From Epiperipatus broadwayi (Eukaryota; Onychophora; Udeonychophora; Euonychophora; Peripatidae): a stretch of DNA of 64,000 nucleotides. The DNA lies in the NCBI GenBank assembly GCA_028023455.1, contig JAQFVV010006231.1, positions 6,214,036 to 6,278,035 of the forward strand. The letters run 5' to 3'. The first letter of the stretch is position 1. Each line of letters opens with the position of its first letter. The notes beneath the pieces were generated by a model, which was not told the DNA's origin, searched no databases, and saw only the letters and a list, made by a program, of their open reading frames with translations. This document shows, piece by piece, positions 11,591-25,560 of the stretch. The position numbers and the translations under genes are program-made.

Positions 11591-13789
11591 CATTGACCAG
11601 CTAATAATGGATGTTATTTATCACTTGGATATGTCAGCAGGAGTTTTGGGCTGTTCTTAGAATTCAAAATGGTCATGAGCACATACTAAATTAGTGCCAA
11701 AATATCTGTAAACCTTAAATTTATAACTTATACAATTATTTTTTTTGTTGCTGTTATATAGCTAAGAGAAATGTTTTCATGTAATTATCTTTTATCTTTG
11801 ATATTGTAGCCATCTGGTTACATGGTACACAGCAACACAGTTGTGTGTGTGCATATATATATAAAGTTGAAAGGAAAAGTAGAAATAAACACAGACATAA
11901 ATTTTTGTAGATATTTTTCTACATTTCACTGAGCAAAATAATAAATAAAGGGTTAAATAACTCTGAATTAAAACAGAATTTTATTATGAAATAATTATTT
12001 TTTTAAAAAGGTCTAAATAAATAATATTCTGATTTTGAAATTTAAAAACAAGCAGGGTTTATTTTTGAAATCTTTTAATTAACATTTGTATAAAATATCT
12101 ATTTTTTAATTAATGCTTGTATGCATTTCTATTATCTATTTTTTAAAATCTTTGATAAGATTTCCAAATGTAGTTTTTTAATTACAAGTGCTTTTGACAG
12201 GATTAAAATTGTTTCCAATCAAGAGAGATAAGAAAAAAAAAACATAGTTTTTAAATTAGTGTTGTTGTCACCTCAAATGACTCCATAAAAAGATTGAATA
12301 AAAATATCAGTTCAGTTTGGCTTGCAATTTTTGTAAAAGCTGACCAGAAGATTCTGGTTTTAATATTTTGAGAAGCAGTGGCTAAATAGACCATCTGCAA
12401 AGTCTGGGTAGTAGTTTTTAAAAAGAGAGTTTGTTAAAATAGTTTGGCTGATATTTTTGTAAGAATTAGCTGCAGTTTGTTGGTAACTATAGTAGAGTGT
12501 CTAAAGTAATGCTAACTGCAGAGATGGGTGGCAGAATTATACAGAAGACTATCATGAGAATATAAGAATGCAAGAAAGCAACTGCTCTATAGTTCACTGG
12601 TGGAGTTTGAATTCACATGGAGGAAAAAGGGTAAGATTCTTTGTAATTTATAACTGCAAATGTGTTCTAAGAAAATATCTAACTTTCCTGGACCAATCCT
12701 AGTCAGAAGGGCACTGATCAATGCCAACAACCATACCTGAATTATACCTTCCTGATTATACCTGTCTCACCAAGACCAACTCACAAAGAGAAGCACAGAT
12801 AAATGTATATACAATGGTGAGTAGCATTATATATAATGAGAATGAAAATTTAAATAAATTTATTTAGTTAAAATGATATTTAAAAATCTATATATTTTAA
12901 AGAATAAGAAATAAATAATTTTGCTTGAATTAAAATCTAAAAGTAGTGATTGATTCATGGGCAATTTATTTTGAAAAAAGAAAAAGAGTACTTCAACAAA
13001 TCTTTTTTAGATGAATTTAAAGATGTAATTAATTAATTGAGAATAACATGTCATAAAAAAAAATCTTTTCAGTTATCTGTCAAAAAATTGAATGAAAAAA
13101 GACTAATTAATAATAATAATTAATATCATCTATATGTTTATAGATGTACATGTATGTGTGAATTTTATGTATAGTTTTCAAATGGAATTAATTATGAAAT
13201 ATATTTTTAATAATTTTATTATTTTGATAAATTCAAATATGTTCATTTTATATCAAGCCACATTCCTGTGTGCTGAATGGGTTTTAAGTAAACCTAATGT
13301 ATTAATCATGTAAACCATAATGTAATAATTTTTAATTTGTATATCAAAATCAGAAGGTTTAATTTATATATGCATAGCCAAGTTCTACAGACTTATTTTC
13401 ATTTTTATATTGCTATTAAAATTGTATTGCATCATCTCTTGATCACTGTGACTGTTATAGAACTTGTGTTCTTCTGAGCTAGATTTGTGTATAATTGCTG
13501 ATATATAAATGGGGATATATATAGTGCTTAAGGGACATCCAGTGATGATCAGTTATCCTGGTTGGTGCATAAGATTATATTTTTTAAAGCTTTTGCACTA
13601 CATTTTATTTTAGTTTAGTCTTAGAAATTAAGTTTATAGTTAGTCAGTACATTAATAGTACTAAATGGCCAGAGCATAGATGATGATTAGCATGTTTTAA
13701 TGTTCCAGCATTATTGTTTTAATTCTTATGTATTCTAGCACATTAACACTTAAGTTGGTGTATCCAAATTAATGTTCAAATAATTGCCC

Positions 13790-13925
13790 AAGCTGGCAAA
13801 GGCTCAGTAGTTAGCTTGGTCTACAGAAGACCCATTTCCAATCCAGCCACCAGATTGGCTGTTGATTTATATTTTTTATTGTTCAAATCCAGCCACAAGA
13901 TAGAATGATTTATTTCATTGTTGAT
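13790..13925 (+). mobile_element. tRNA-derived SINE head (decayed)
   Basis: CAAAGGCTCAGTAGTTAGC resembles a tRNA D arm and A box. It is followed by a GGTCTACAGAAGACC hairpin and by a B-box-like CATTTCCAATCCAGCC. A similar CAAATCCAGCCACAAGAT recurs at about 13885. No flanking TSD could be assigned. Confidence 0.5.
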
Positions 13926-14807
13926 AATTCAGGATGAATGGTTTCTTTTGAGTATTATTTATACTGATTTTTACTTTTATATTGATAATGCTGTTGATGT
14001 ATGGTGGATTTATAGTTAATCAAAGTTGCTCTGAGGAATGACTGGCTGATCTCTCAGAGATCTTTTGATTTTATGCTCTCTCTTTGAATATAACATTGCT
14101 TATATATATATGATTATTAAACATTAATAATTAATTTGATATTTCATTTTAAATTAACAAAAGTGATGATGATTTTGCCATCATCCCAGGGTGTGACCTC
14201 TTATTTCACCATCCCATCACAGTATAGATACTGAAATGTTGATTAAAAGGTTAAGCCTCTCAGTATAATACATCATTATTAAAATGTTTATTTAAAAAAA
14301 AAACTTTTTCTTAATATTATCATTATCATTAGTAAGAATTTTGTAAGAGTGTGCAGCCATTCTAAATCCAGAAAATAAAGAAGATACTGAAAAAGATAAT
14401 AATAATAAATTAATGGTGAGTTATATAATATTTATAAAAATCAATCCATGAAATAAAAATGTATCCACATATCCTCCCTATACAGTCATCATTATATCTG
14501 TTGGATGTCATATAAGTATTCTAAAAGCGCATGCGAGAGTTTTTCAACTGTTCACTTTAATTACAAAGTGCTTGTGCTTAATAAATAACATGAATTTATA
14601 AAAAGTGAAATTAAACTGAAGAACAAAAATCATTTATAAAAATTGAAAAAAAAAAAATCTAGTAGATTTTTAAAAATTCATTTTCTTTACTAATAAGTCA
14701 TACATCATGTGTAATCATATTAACTAGCCTTAGTGCTAGAAATCTACCTACCTGAATAATAACAGAATTATATTAAACTATTTTAAGCAATTTAAATTAA
14801 GGCAGAA

Positions 14808-14895
14808 GTTACTGTAATACCCCCAGCGAACTATATGTAAACTAATACAAATCCGTTTTACTTTATATATAGCTCGTTGGAGATTTATAGTAATT
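14808..14895. repeat. Short imperfect palindrome
   Basis: GTTACTGTAATACCCCCAGC on the left pairs imperfectly with GGAGATTTATAGTAATT on the right around a roughly 12-base centre. This gives arms of about 37 bases, in a stretch with locally raised G+C. Confidence 0.5.
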
Positions 14896-15419
14896 TCGCG
14901 TTCAGTTCGTGTATATTTAAGTTCTCATTATTAACGTTTAAGCTGCTTAAGGAAATATTTTGTGAAAAAAGCATGAACACTATATATTCTGAAGATTAAC
15001 ACTTTAAGGAAATTGAAAATACCATTATTTCAATTTTTTGATTATATAGAAAAGTCTATTTAAAATACAGTTAAATCAGATATAAAGAGGCTTAATACAT
15101 AGATATCTACAGACATAAATGATATAATTAATTAGTTTTATTTTATTATATTTATTTATGTAATAAAATCATTTATGCATATTATAAGATATTAATTAGC
15201 ATTTATGAATCTTTTATACGTATTATAAGATATTAACATTTATGAATCTATTCAGATATATTTTTAAATTTTGTTATGTTTAATATAAAACATTTTTAAA
15301 GCATAATCTTTTATTAAACAGTGCAATAAATATTACTTATTATTATTTTTTTATATGTGTTCATCAAATAAAATTTAATCTACTGTAATAAAAAAAAATA
15401 GGCATTGTAATAAAAGTAA

Positions 15420-15870
15420 TTAGTTGGATCTGGCCAATTCTAGATGTTTCCAAGAAAACAGGTGGGCAAACAATAGAACTGGAGACATATATAAACTATT
15501 TTTTTTAGCTGCATTCACTATTCACTCTTTTCTTCAATTCCTGTGTGAATGTAGATTATTATAATTCTACACTTTTAGTGATCAGAAGTTCTAGTTATTT
15601 TACCACTTGTCACTATAAAATTTTCCGAAGAATAATCTACGGTGGTTACATGCAATTACCATACGATACACTGTCCATTTAAAAGCAACTGAGTAGTCTC
15701 CAGAAAATGAAAGGATCAACCATCTCCAGCATTTGCTTTTATAATATGCATAGCTAAAAAACCTTATGATGAACTTGCCTCTTCTGGCATAATTCCAATT
15801 CCCACTGTGATCTAAATTACTGACTTGACCGACCTGTTGTTTCACTGATCAACAACATGGACATTGAAGC
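15420..15870. other. Locally GC-richer unassigned segment
   Basis: Base composition is clearly less AT-rich than the flanks. An 81-codon minus-strand frame (15600-15845) is open but matches nothing I recognise and has no splice context. This could be a decayed element or a conserved non-coding block. Confidence 0.25.
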
Positions 15871-17589
15871 TTCTCTCTCAACAAATTGATATTACTAATT
15901 TGGACACTTAATTAAAGTATGTACTTACAAAGTCTCTGAGTAAAATATTAGAACTTTATTTATCCGGTATCTAGTCTTTAGTTATTATAGTTTGAGAACA
16001 CATATGTTGTTATAAAATCATTTCGGTTTGGTTTAAAATAAGTAATTTATAACTAATGTATATAGTTAAATTAGTATTTTATGTTTTTCATTAATTTCTT
16101 TCTGTGGATAAATTATTTATTCATCTTTCATTTAATATTTAACTTGTAAACAAAAATACTCATTTAGAAATAATTATTTACGAATGTTCTGTAAATTTAT
16201 GAAATAATAGGTAAATTTATTATTGTCAAAGATTTACTCATTTTCTAATTTTTTATTTTTTAAATTAACTTTTAAGAAAGTTGTCTAATTACTTTACTCA
16301 TGTATTTTATACAAATACGCATTTATCAATCATTCAATTAAAAAAAAAAAACAACAATCATTTACTGCTTTTTAAGTATTTGGTTTGAGCATTTGATTTT
16401 AACTTAATGAATGTGTTTGTTGTATTAGAAAGTTGTGTGTGTGTGATATATAACTGCCCACCATTATAATTTAAGGGATTTATCAGAGCTTTTGTTATCT
16501 TTGTCTTTGGAAACTATGTCTTTGTATAAAGAGTAATATATATGATTTTAATATGTTTTGAATAGTGCTCTGACTTTATCTAGCCCTGGTTAAACTTAGT
16601 ACAGCTATCAGTGCCTTCAATTTTATTACTGTTATATCCACTGTGAATCTTTAGAGTCTCTGTCGGTAAAGTCTTTAGGATTGCCCAAGTTACTTAACGA
16701 AGGTAGGACAGTCAGGCTTATTATTGTAGAGGTTGGAATGTAAATAGCACCTCATTTATTTCTTTTATACTCTTCGTTTTAGGCTCTCATTATTGTAGAC
16801 AAGATTGGCATACACAAGTATAAGATAAATATAAATTCTAAATTAATTAAGATCAAAAGTTTATGACTTTGATATTATATATTTGTTGCACTATTGAAGT
16901 AAAATGATAATTAAGATTCAGATGTATTTATTAGGCAATAATAAACTATGTTTAGATCATTTAATAATAAAAACATCCATAATTGAAATTAATCTATTTT
17001 AATTTTTTTTTATGTATTATAGTCATTTTAGTAATTTTCATTTTAGTAATTAATAAATATTATTTTGCTTATTTAAATTTGCCTGCCGTTTGTTTGCTGA
17101 TATCTGTCTATCAGTTGCTTAATAGTTATATGCTTCACACTCTAAGCTAAGCTAGTATCAGGAACAATTATTATATCAAAATATGTCCAGATTATCATAT
17201 ATTCATTCACACAAAATAAATTTTCCAAACTGATAGACTAGTTAGTGGCGCCTTCAAATGATTGGATGTATGTGTCTGATACAATATATATATATACCAT
17301 TTACTTATAAGAGGTTTTATGATATTTTCCATGACCTGGATTCAAATTTAAGATTATTAAAACTTGCAAAATCAGATTTTTTTTTTAGGTAGATGATTTA
17401 TGACCATCTCATATCTATCAGTAAATAAAAATTCTCATTCACTACGTTTCTATGAGGAACTGAGAGAATTATAATGAGCTGTTAAAAGATTGTTTTATAT
17501 TTATCTCTCTCTGTATGTGTATATATTTATAGATGTGTGTGTTAAACATGAATGCCAACAACTAACTAATTATCATATGTAAATAACGT

Positions 17590-17755
17590 ATTACAACCTT
17601 CATGCTTAAATAAATTAATGGAGATAAGCAATCTGTTGTCAAGGCAACACTACAATTAGATTGTAAATTGAAAGCTTTTACTATTTAATTGTAGTATTAC
17701 TTTGACAATAGTTTATTTATATTCTATTTTTAATTAGCATGAGGGCTGCTATATG
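17590..17755. repeat. Imperfect palindrome, about 70-bp arms
   Basis: The left arm contains TTCATGCTTAAATAAATTAA and TGTTGTCAAGGCAACACTAC. The right arm carries the complements (TGTAGTATTACTTTGACAAT and TTAATTAGCATGAGGG). It is related to the repeat at 6340-6515 through the GTTGCCTTGACAACAG core. Confidence 0.55.
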
Positions 17756-18041
17756 TGATTTATATATGTATGTATGTTATCTATCAAATATTTTAACAAA
17801 ATCTTAAATATGACATGCAAGAATTTATCACATTAATATTTTTTATTGTTATATCTAAATTCTTTAATTTGAACATAATTATACATTTTTATAAATTTTA
17901 TAAAGAATGACCTTGAGTTTAATTATTTTTAATTCAATAATTATTGAATACTGTTTTTAATTTTCAACATATACATATGATTTTTTAAAAGAGTATTTAG
18001 TTACATAGATTATCATATTGCAAAATAATATTTAATTGTAG

Positions 18042-18173
18042 ATGAGAAACAATTCATTTCACCTTTTCATGAAAAAAGAACCAAAAAGAAAATCTATAAA
18101 ACTTTATCTAATGTTTTTAAAAGAAGCAGGATTAGGAAAATTATTTCTCCTGAGAATACACCGTTACTGTACA
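18042..18173 (+). CDS. Exon B of the large plus-strand gene
   Basis: The exon follows TTTAATTGTAG and ends at a near-consensus donor, ACA|GTAAGTC. Its 132 bases split as 2 + 43 codons + 1. The incoming phase (1) matches the end of exon A and the outgoing phase (1) matches exon C. The joined frame begins with Asp at the A-B junction and is very basic in its middle (HEKRTKKKIYK, FKRSRIRKI), ending with SPENTPLLY. Frame 0 of the exon is also open, but it runs into a stop in exon C, so the phase-1 reading is preferred. There is no recognisable domain. It resembles exon C in length, phase and in having a Lys-rich block followed by a hydrophobic/polar tail, so exon duplication is possible. Confidence 0.6.
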
Positions 18174-18524
18174 GTAAGTCTGAGAAACTTTAAATTTATA
18201 TTTTAAATAAAATATTAAATAGAAAATTATTATAAACTACACTCCAGTTATATTGAATTGGAGAATGTTGTTAATAATAAAAGTATAAAATGTATTTCTT
18301 GATGTAAAACAAACCGAAAATCTCATAATCAATCCTATATAATGAAAGAGCAGTTCTTACGCTTCCAATTAGCCTGCTTAAAGCAACAGGAAATAGAATT
18401 TTTTGTTCCTAATACATTATAACAAATTTTCTAAATAGATTTTTTTAAATATCTTTTCTCATATAATAATTTCTTATTTTGTTTAAAGTTTTACAATCTC
18501 ATTTCATTACTCTATTCATTCATT

Positions 18525-18745
18525 TTAATGAAATTGATGGTTAAATTGTTGGAAGGGTGGGAAGATTGAAGCCTGTCCATTAAAGTTTAAGGAATTACTA
18601 TCTTAATATAAGCTGAGCACAGATTATATATATGTGTGTGGAGATTAACTAACTATTGAGTTTTGTTTCTGTATGAAATACGTATATTGGTGATTATTTA
18701 TCTTTTTCACATGTGTGAGGTCATGTGTGTTGGTTGAGATGTAGT
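18525..18745. repeat. Half copy of a foldback family
   Basis: It shares GAAGCCTGTCCATTAAAGTT, a TATCTTAATATAAGCTGAGC block and a TTGGTGATTATTTATC end with the right arms of the palindromes at 20029-20423 and 31753-32267. Only one arm is present. Confidence 0.65.
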
Positions 18746-20028
18746 GGAGAATAAATATAGACTGAAATTTTTAAGTTCAAATCTCTCTATTTAATATAGC
18801 ATTACACATATGCTTCCAAAAGTAGTTATTTTCATTATACTCTATAGCCATTTACTTTAAGCTTCAGCAATAATTGCACATTAATTGTGCTATAAAATCC
18901 CTATTTCGAGACTGATTTTGCATTTGTACGTTCAATACTGATAGCTAAGGTTTAAAGATGGGGATTTAATTCACTTATGCACGTATCATCATTTTTTACT
19001 CTTTGTAGCTAATAATCTGAAAATTAAAAAAAAAACAATAAAACTCATGTTAAGTCGCTTGCATATTTATACAGATCTGATATTAGGTCAGTTTTCACAT
19101 ATTTTAGAGCTCTCAATGTGGGTTAATCTTTCCTTTGATTAAGAGTATTAAATAATCCTCTCCTATTTTTGGTTATAATTCCAAGAGAAATTATCTTCAC
19201 ATTACTCTAGAATTATTTGCTATAAAATTAAATAATCATAAAATAACAGAAGATACAATGCTAAAATTTTTACTTGTAGACCAGTTTCTGGTTTTTATCT
19301 ATAAGAATGTTATGATGTTGACAAAAACGAGCAGAGACTTACAGTTGTTTTAGAACCAAGATCTCCAAAACATATGGAATCTGACCTGGTGTCAGATTAA
19401 AGTAACTGTGCAACTGAGAACCGAGTTTAAAACGTTAGTTTTTTTTAATTTTCAGATTATTAGTTTGAGTAATACAAAGAAATAAAATATTACTAATAGA
19501 AGCATAAGTGTATTAATTCCAGATTTCAATTCTAATCTTCACTGACAAAAGTAAATCAGTAATTGAGAGAAGATGGAGATTTTATAGCATTATACCAATT
19601 TGTCTTCATTGTTTATTACAGTAAATGATTCTCAAGTAAGCTGAGAATAACTGTTCCTGGAAGCATATCAATAAACATATGACAGTATCATGTAATGTGT
19701 ATCTTCCAAGACAAAGAGTATCAACTACAGCTATTATAGAACTGCTGTCTCTAAAATATATATCAAAACTGGTTGATATTAGATTTATGTAATTTACTTA
19801 TTTTTGTTTTTTTAATTTCAAATTATTAGCGAAAGTAATACAATGAAATAAAAAATGACTGCTAGATGCACAAATATAATTTCAACTTCCAACGTTAGTC
19901 TATAATGTCAAAGATATTAACCAGATAATTGTCTAGAGATATAATTAGATGGAATTTGAACACAGACTTTTAAGCACCTCAGCTATCTACTACAACTTAT
20001 GTAAACAATACACATATGTGAAAATGAG

Positions 20029-20423
20029 AAATGATCTCCAGTATACACATTTAATGCTGAACCAGCATTCATCAGTTGGTCTATATCATTATCTCCCACA
20101 CATATATATATAATAAGTACTCAGTTTATATTAAGACAGCAAATCTTCAAACTTCATCCTTCAACTCTTCAGCTATCTATATTATTGAAAAGCTGATGAT
20201 GAAGTGCTCAAAGTTCTTGGTGATGCCATCATCAGATTTTCAATTATATGGATAGTTGAAGAGTTGAAGGGTGGAGAAAACTGAAGCCTGTCCATTAAAG
20301 TTTGATTATTTTCTATCTTAATATAAACTGAGCACTGATTATATATGTGAAGAGGGGGACCATGATCTGTACTAACTGATAAGTGCTGGTTCGGCACAAA
20401 ATAACAAATATTGGAGATCATTT
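20029..20423. repeat. Foldback element with about 190-bp arms
   Basis: The two halves are near reverse complements around a centre at about 20225. Outer ends are AAATGATCTCCA and TGGAGATCATTT. Internally, CAGTTTATATTAAGACAGCA is matched by the complement of the right-arm block, and TTCAACTCTTCAGCTATCTA by its complement. The left arm lacks about 27 bases present in the right arm (around GAAGCCTGTCC). There is no coding capacity. Confidence 0.75.
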
Positions 20424-23400
20424 AATTATTAATTTCTTTATCTATTGACTTATCCCCCCATATTGATAACAATGATTTTAAAGTATAAAACTAAGCTGTA
20501 TACAAATATTATGCCACAAATTAAAAAAACATACAAGTTCATCTTTAAAAAAAAAAAAAATTAATGGTATTCCAATCATTCCACATGCTTTAGACTAGTT
20601 GTGCATCAACATTATCTCTCATTTCTGCTCCTTTTGTTCTCATAAGAAAATTACCAAAACTATAAAATTCCAACCATCAAGTTATTTACAATGTTTTGGT
20701 TTCCTTTTTTTCTTCTTAACAAATAAAGATTATCTTCAACTTGCATAATGTATTTTATTTAGATACTTTCCACATTTATTATACTTTAGTCTTCACATTA
20801 TTCCTTATGTATTTTTGTTCAATGTTATCATTTAAGATAGAGAATTTTACACCTCTTTAAAACTAGAATAACATTATCTTCAATATAAATTTTATATTCC
20901 CCAATAAGCAAATGTTTATTCCATTAATTGATTCAACTGTTTCTCCTCTCATACCTTTATTTTTTATTAATTGTTTTCAGTAATTATTTAATTTTTTACA
21001 CTTATCGTGCCTTTTTTTAATTTACAGTTTTGATAAATAATTTTTTCATTTTCCGAGCATACTGTTATGATTTATTACAAGTATAAATAAAATCTTTATT
21101 TAACATTTTTCTTTTACATAACTCATCGTAAAATTTTATTCTACATGAAAGTTATGCTAAAACTAATAATGATTTGTTTATATTTTTTCTACCATTGAAA
21201 TGTTCATTCAGATACACACTTTTATATGTTCTGTTTTAATACTAGATACACTTTTCCAAATGCAAATATTTCCATTATTATTTATTCCTAATTTAGTTTT
21301 AATTATGTTTAAAAAGGTACACTTAACTTTGCCAGGAATAATTTTCTTGTTATTCATCCTTCAATTCCAATTTATTCTTGTGCAACTACTATGATAGCCA
21401 CAATGCATAAATATTTTATCTTGTTTATTAATTAAATTATGTATTAAACTAATACAGTGTTTTCCTTAAGATCATGTATTACTTGACAACACTTTGGCAC
21501 AAATGTACAACTTTTTCTTTTCATTCTTCTAATACTTTTTTCAATATAATGATTCCAAGATATTTTCATAAAATTATTAAATTGTTGGGTTCACCAGTAG
21601 AGATTTAACTTTCTTTTACTCCTGAATTTTGACAAAACTTCATAATATGTATAGTTTTAAATTCTTAAATAAATCATAATCAATTACTTTTTAAAAAAAA
21701 TAAATAATAAGTTTTCAAAGAATTTAAACAAACTTTTAGAGACAAAAATCAAGTTACTTTTTCCTCTGATCTGTAATTTTTTTTCTTCTATTTCTCCCTC
21801 TGATTTTTTTTTTAAAACATCATCTGCTGGCTGTTAATTTATTCCAAATTGCACTTTTCCATTGGTTAATTCTCCCACTTCTCTGATTTTGAATATTTAA
21901 TAAGTTGCTTGCAGTTTATCTATTTTTAAAAACAAATATTTTCTGTGTTAAAATATTTTTCAATAATAAAAAAACAATACTTTTTGTGAACTAAATAAAA
22001 ATACAATTTACTTTAAATCAATTTAGATCATTTTGATTTTATTTTATACAGACTAAATCTGAGATTATTTTTGTGAACTTTTAATCACCAAAATTCATAA
22101 AATAAATATTAATTATTTATTTTAGAACATAAATTAAGATTTCATCAGAAATAGTTATTGCTTTATAATATTAGATATACACAAACATGATTATCTATCT
22201 ATATAATGCATATTTTTATTTAGCAAATTAAATTTGAATTTCACTATAATTCTAAATATCAAATGATTACTTATTATCAAATATTATTAATTTATATTTT
22301 ATTACTTTATCTTTTATATACCTTTTAAAATAAATATTTTCCCCAGGATTTATAGTATTTATATTACTTTAAATTAACTAAGCCCAAGTTCAAACTCTAT
22401 GATAACTAAAATGACTGTTATTTTTCATAGTTTAATAAGTAAATATTTTTGACTTTATAAAATTTAAAATTATACATTTTAAAATTTATTTCCAATTTGT
22501 TTTATGATGGGGGTGCACCAATAAAAGATATATATATATTAATGGTCCATTCGATGACATGTCAAAAGAAGGTTGCATCTGACTATGGTCAGACCTAGAG
22601 TCTTCATGTAGGATGCTGGAGCTGACATGATATACATGACTCATGGTTACATCTATCTTTAATAGACTAGCCTAAGACTTATCTATCAAGTTTACATGCA
22701 ATTTAAATCAATTCATCTAACATCTCACCATTCTCATTTGGATCCCCTATTTCCCATGATAGATATACATAATTTAAACATTTATAGATTCAAAAGTAAT
22801 GAAAACTTTATTAGACTAAAATGAGATTTCTAACTAACTTAATTAGAAATTTAAGTGCAACTCCAGATACAGTATGTAGTTCTAGGTGTGGAAGTTGGTT
22901 GATTTAAAATAATCACCTTGTATATATTGTACCAGTCGAAAAACGCATATCGATCCAACAAACCTCTGAACACAGGTAAAGTATCTTGAGTGCGACCATG
23001 TACAAAATATATAAATCAGGTACATCATGGATTCTGCCCTATTTACCTATATCCCCAGGTCAAAGAGCTAATCAATAGCCTTTCTCGACAATACAATCAA
23101 ATTCCTTTACTTTCACCATGTCAGCAGCTGAATTTTAAAGCATGAGATTCATTTTTAATTATATATTTTAGTGAAAACTTGGGTGATTGATTGACTGGTA
23201 CATTTAAAATCAAAAAATAATTTAAAATAAAAGTAAATAAAATTGATTCGAGGAAGTTTTGTTTTAGTTATATATATATATTTAAAATCTTTAAGCATGT
23301 TACATTAATATTTAACTCAAGCTCTTAAAAAAAAACAAAATTACAATCTTTAAATTAAATTTTTATAATTATACAAGTTCATGATGATTTGATATTATTG

Positions 23401-23591
23401 GTTAACATTTCATTTGTTTAGTTTATATATTTTTACTTTTGTCTACATTTATTGCAAAAAAAGATTTTAAAAATTAAATGATCACAGATTTTAAAATTAT
23501 CCATGCACATTTAGTACAGGCTTATAAGATAGCGGTGGGTCTAAACATCTGCCTAACGAACATATATATAAGAATGAATGCATTATTTCTA

Positions 23592-23880
23592 CTTTACACA
23601 AGATTTAAACAAAACATTTTCTATTGAAATGGACATTAAATAAACGATTATAATAAGATTAATTTGACATCTTACTCCACTAACATATAAAAGAAATTGA
23701 TATTATTTCTTTTATAAAAATAATAATTTAGATTTCTTTACACAAGATTTAAACAAAACATTTTCTATTGAAACGGACATTAAATAAACGATTATAATAA
23801 GACTAATTTGATGTCTTACTCCACTAACATATAAAAGAAAATTGATTTTATTTCTCTTTATAAAAATAATAATTTAGATT
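23592..23880. repeat. Tandem duplication, 144-bp period
   Basis: Unit 1 (23592-23735) and unit 2 (23736 to about 23880) both begin CTTTACACAAGATTTAAAC and end TAATAATTTAGATTTC. They differ at only a few bases, so the duplication is fairly recent. Confidence 0.9.
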
Positions 23881-25125
23881 TCAAATAACTAATGTTTATG
23901 ACATTAGTGGATCTTGCTGGAATAGCTTATAACTAACTTTACAGTAATTAAAACTGTAAGCTGTTATATAAAAAAAATAGATCAGTTAATTATCAAGTAA
24001 ACAAGCCGCTTTAGTTGGACTTACAACTAAAATCATACTTATAAGAACTATAATGTGAATTAGCCAAAACCAAACGATTTTAACTAATTACGAAAACAAA
24101 CAAAAGAGTTGATTACTCAAGTTGAAGCTTCTTATGTAGAATCATTTCCCTATGACTTACGTATTCAATAGGCAAAAAAAGCGAAACAATGTCAGGTTAA
24201 TAAATATACAAATGCACAGGAGAAGAAATGTAGGTAGGAAAATACGAGCCGGATTACGGACACTCGTATGCCTATTCCAATGAAGAATAAAAAGGAAAAT
24301 CGATATGTCCACATTTCATGTCCATATACCGATAGGAAATAGGACTTACGAAGAGTCAATGTACCCGCCTCTACAGGTACCATGCCAGCAAACCCACTCT
24401 ATCTCAACCATGCTATCCGATTCACAGATGTAGGTGAAACCAGAAGCTAACTCCGAATCACCAAATCAATGACCGTTTTAGGTCTGTCCATGATACTCCA
24501 AGCATTCTTTATTAACCCGAGATATTATAATCATTAAATATGAATGAATTATAATTAAATAGCCTTAAATGATCTAATACTGCATAGAGACCAACCTGCG
24601 TAAACAACTACTTTATGTGAATATTTAACCTACAAAATCATACATATAGAAATAAAGAAATTTAATTCTCGAATAAATCCCCCCTTCCCTCTTTTCTAAC
24701 TTAAAAAAAAGCATGATAATTAACTGATGCTATCCAGCAGCACTGTTACTAGAACAAAATCTATAGCATATTACTTTTGTTTTAAATTTGCAGAAATATA
24801 AAATAATAGAATCCCATTCTAGGAAATCTATAATAAAAACTGTTTAAAGAAATACGGTATGTTTATTTGGTGCTTGTATTATAGATAAAGATGCCATTGG
24901 ATGGTGCTGTTTTCACGCTAAAACTATAAAATATGAACATTCATGGGCCTTGATTTTAATAATTTTTCTGTGCTTTTTTGTAATGCAAAAATAAAAACAA
25001 AACAAAATCGTCTTTTTTAAATATTATTTTTTATTAATGTATACAATTTAAATGATAATAATAAATGTAAAATAAAATCAACAAATTACAATTTGATTCG
25101 TGTTTTTTATATCGTATACTTTTTA

Positions 25126-25245
25126 AATTGTGTTACGGCTTTTTTTATCAATTTTCTATCGGATATTTTTTTACTTGTGTTACGGCTTTTTTTTTTTATC
25201 AATTTTCTATCGGATATTTTTTTACTTGTGTTACGACTTTTTTTG
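25126..25245. repeat. Short tandem repeat, about 50-bp unit
   Basis: TTGTGTTACGGCTTTTTTT followed by ATCAATTTTCTATCGGATAT is repeated twice, with a third partial unit (TGTGTTACGACTTTTTTTG). Confidence 0.85.
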
Positions 25246-25302
25246 TTGTTGTTTAACTAAAAAATAATAATCGTAATAAAAGTAAAAGTTGTTACGGTTA
25301 AA

Positions 25303-25361
25303 TTTAGGGTTAGTTTTAGGGTTAGATTAGGGTTAGGTTTAGGGTTAGTTTTAGGGTTAGT
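25303..25361. repeat. Degenerate telomere-like (TTAGGG) stretch
   Basis: Seven TTAGGG motifs lie within about 60 bases, separated by TTAG, TTTTAG or TTAGA spacers. The telomere sequence of most non-arthropod animals is TTAGGG, so this may be an interstitial telomeric remnant or an element-internal motif. It sits about 200 bases before the dispersed repeat at 25561. Confidence 0.75.
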
Positions 25362-25560
25362 GTTCTGTTTGTTTGTAATGCTAAAATAAAAAAATTCAAA
25401 ATCGTAACCGTACTCGGACAGAAGAAAGAAACTCAAACTTTTTTAAACAACAACAAAGACATACAAATGTCTTCTTTACTTATTAAACATGTTTATAATA
25501 TTTGCTTTTTATTAAATTTACAAAACTGTACTGGATATTTTTTTGTATCGCTCTTTTTAA

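Larger units (their letters stand above)
5111..18041 (+). other. Inferred intron 1 (about 12.9 kb)
   Basis: GT at 5111 and AG at 18040-18041 bound it, in phase 1. It contains the foldback, SINE, RTE-like and tandem repeats listed separately. Unlisted stretches (about 5930-6340, 6520-7420, 8130-10340, 11600-12650, 12900-13780, 14900-15410, 15880-17580) are AT-rich with only homopolymers and short repeats. One such set is a CCAATGATAAAAT-like motif recurring at about 9135, 9250 and 9300. Additional exons inside cannot be excluded; two weak candidates are given as findings. Confidence 0.5.
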
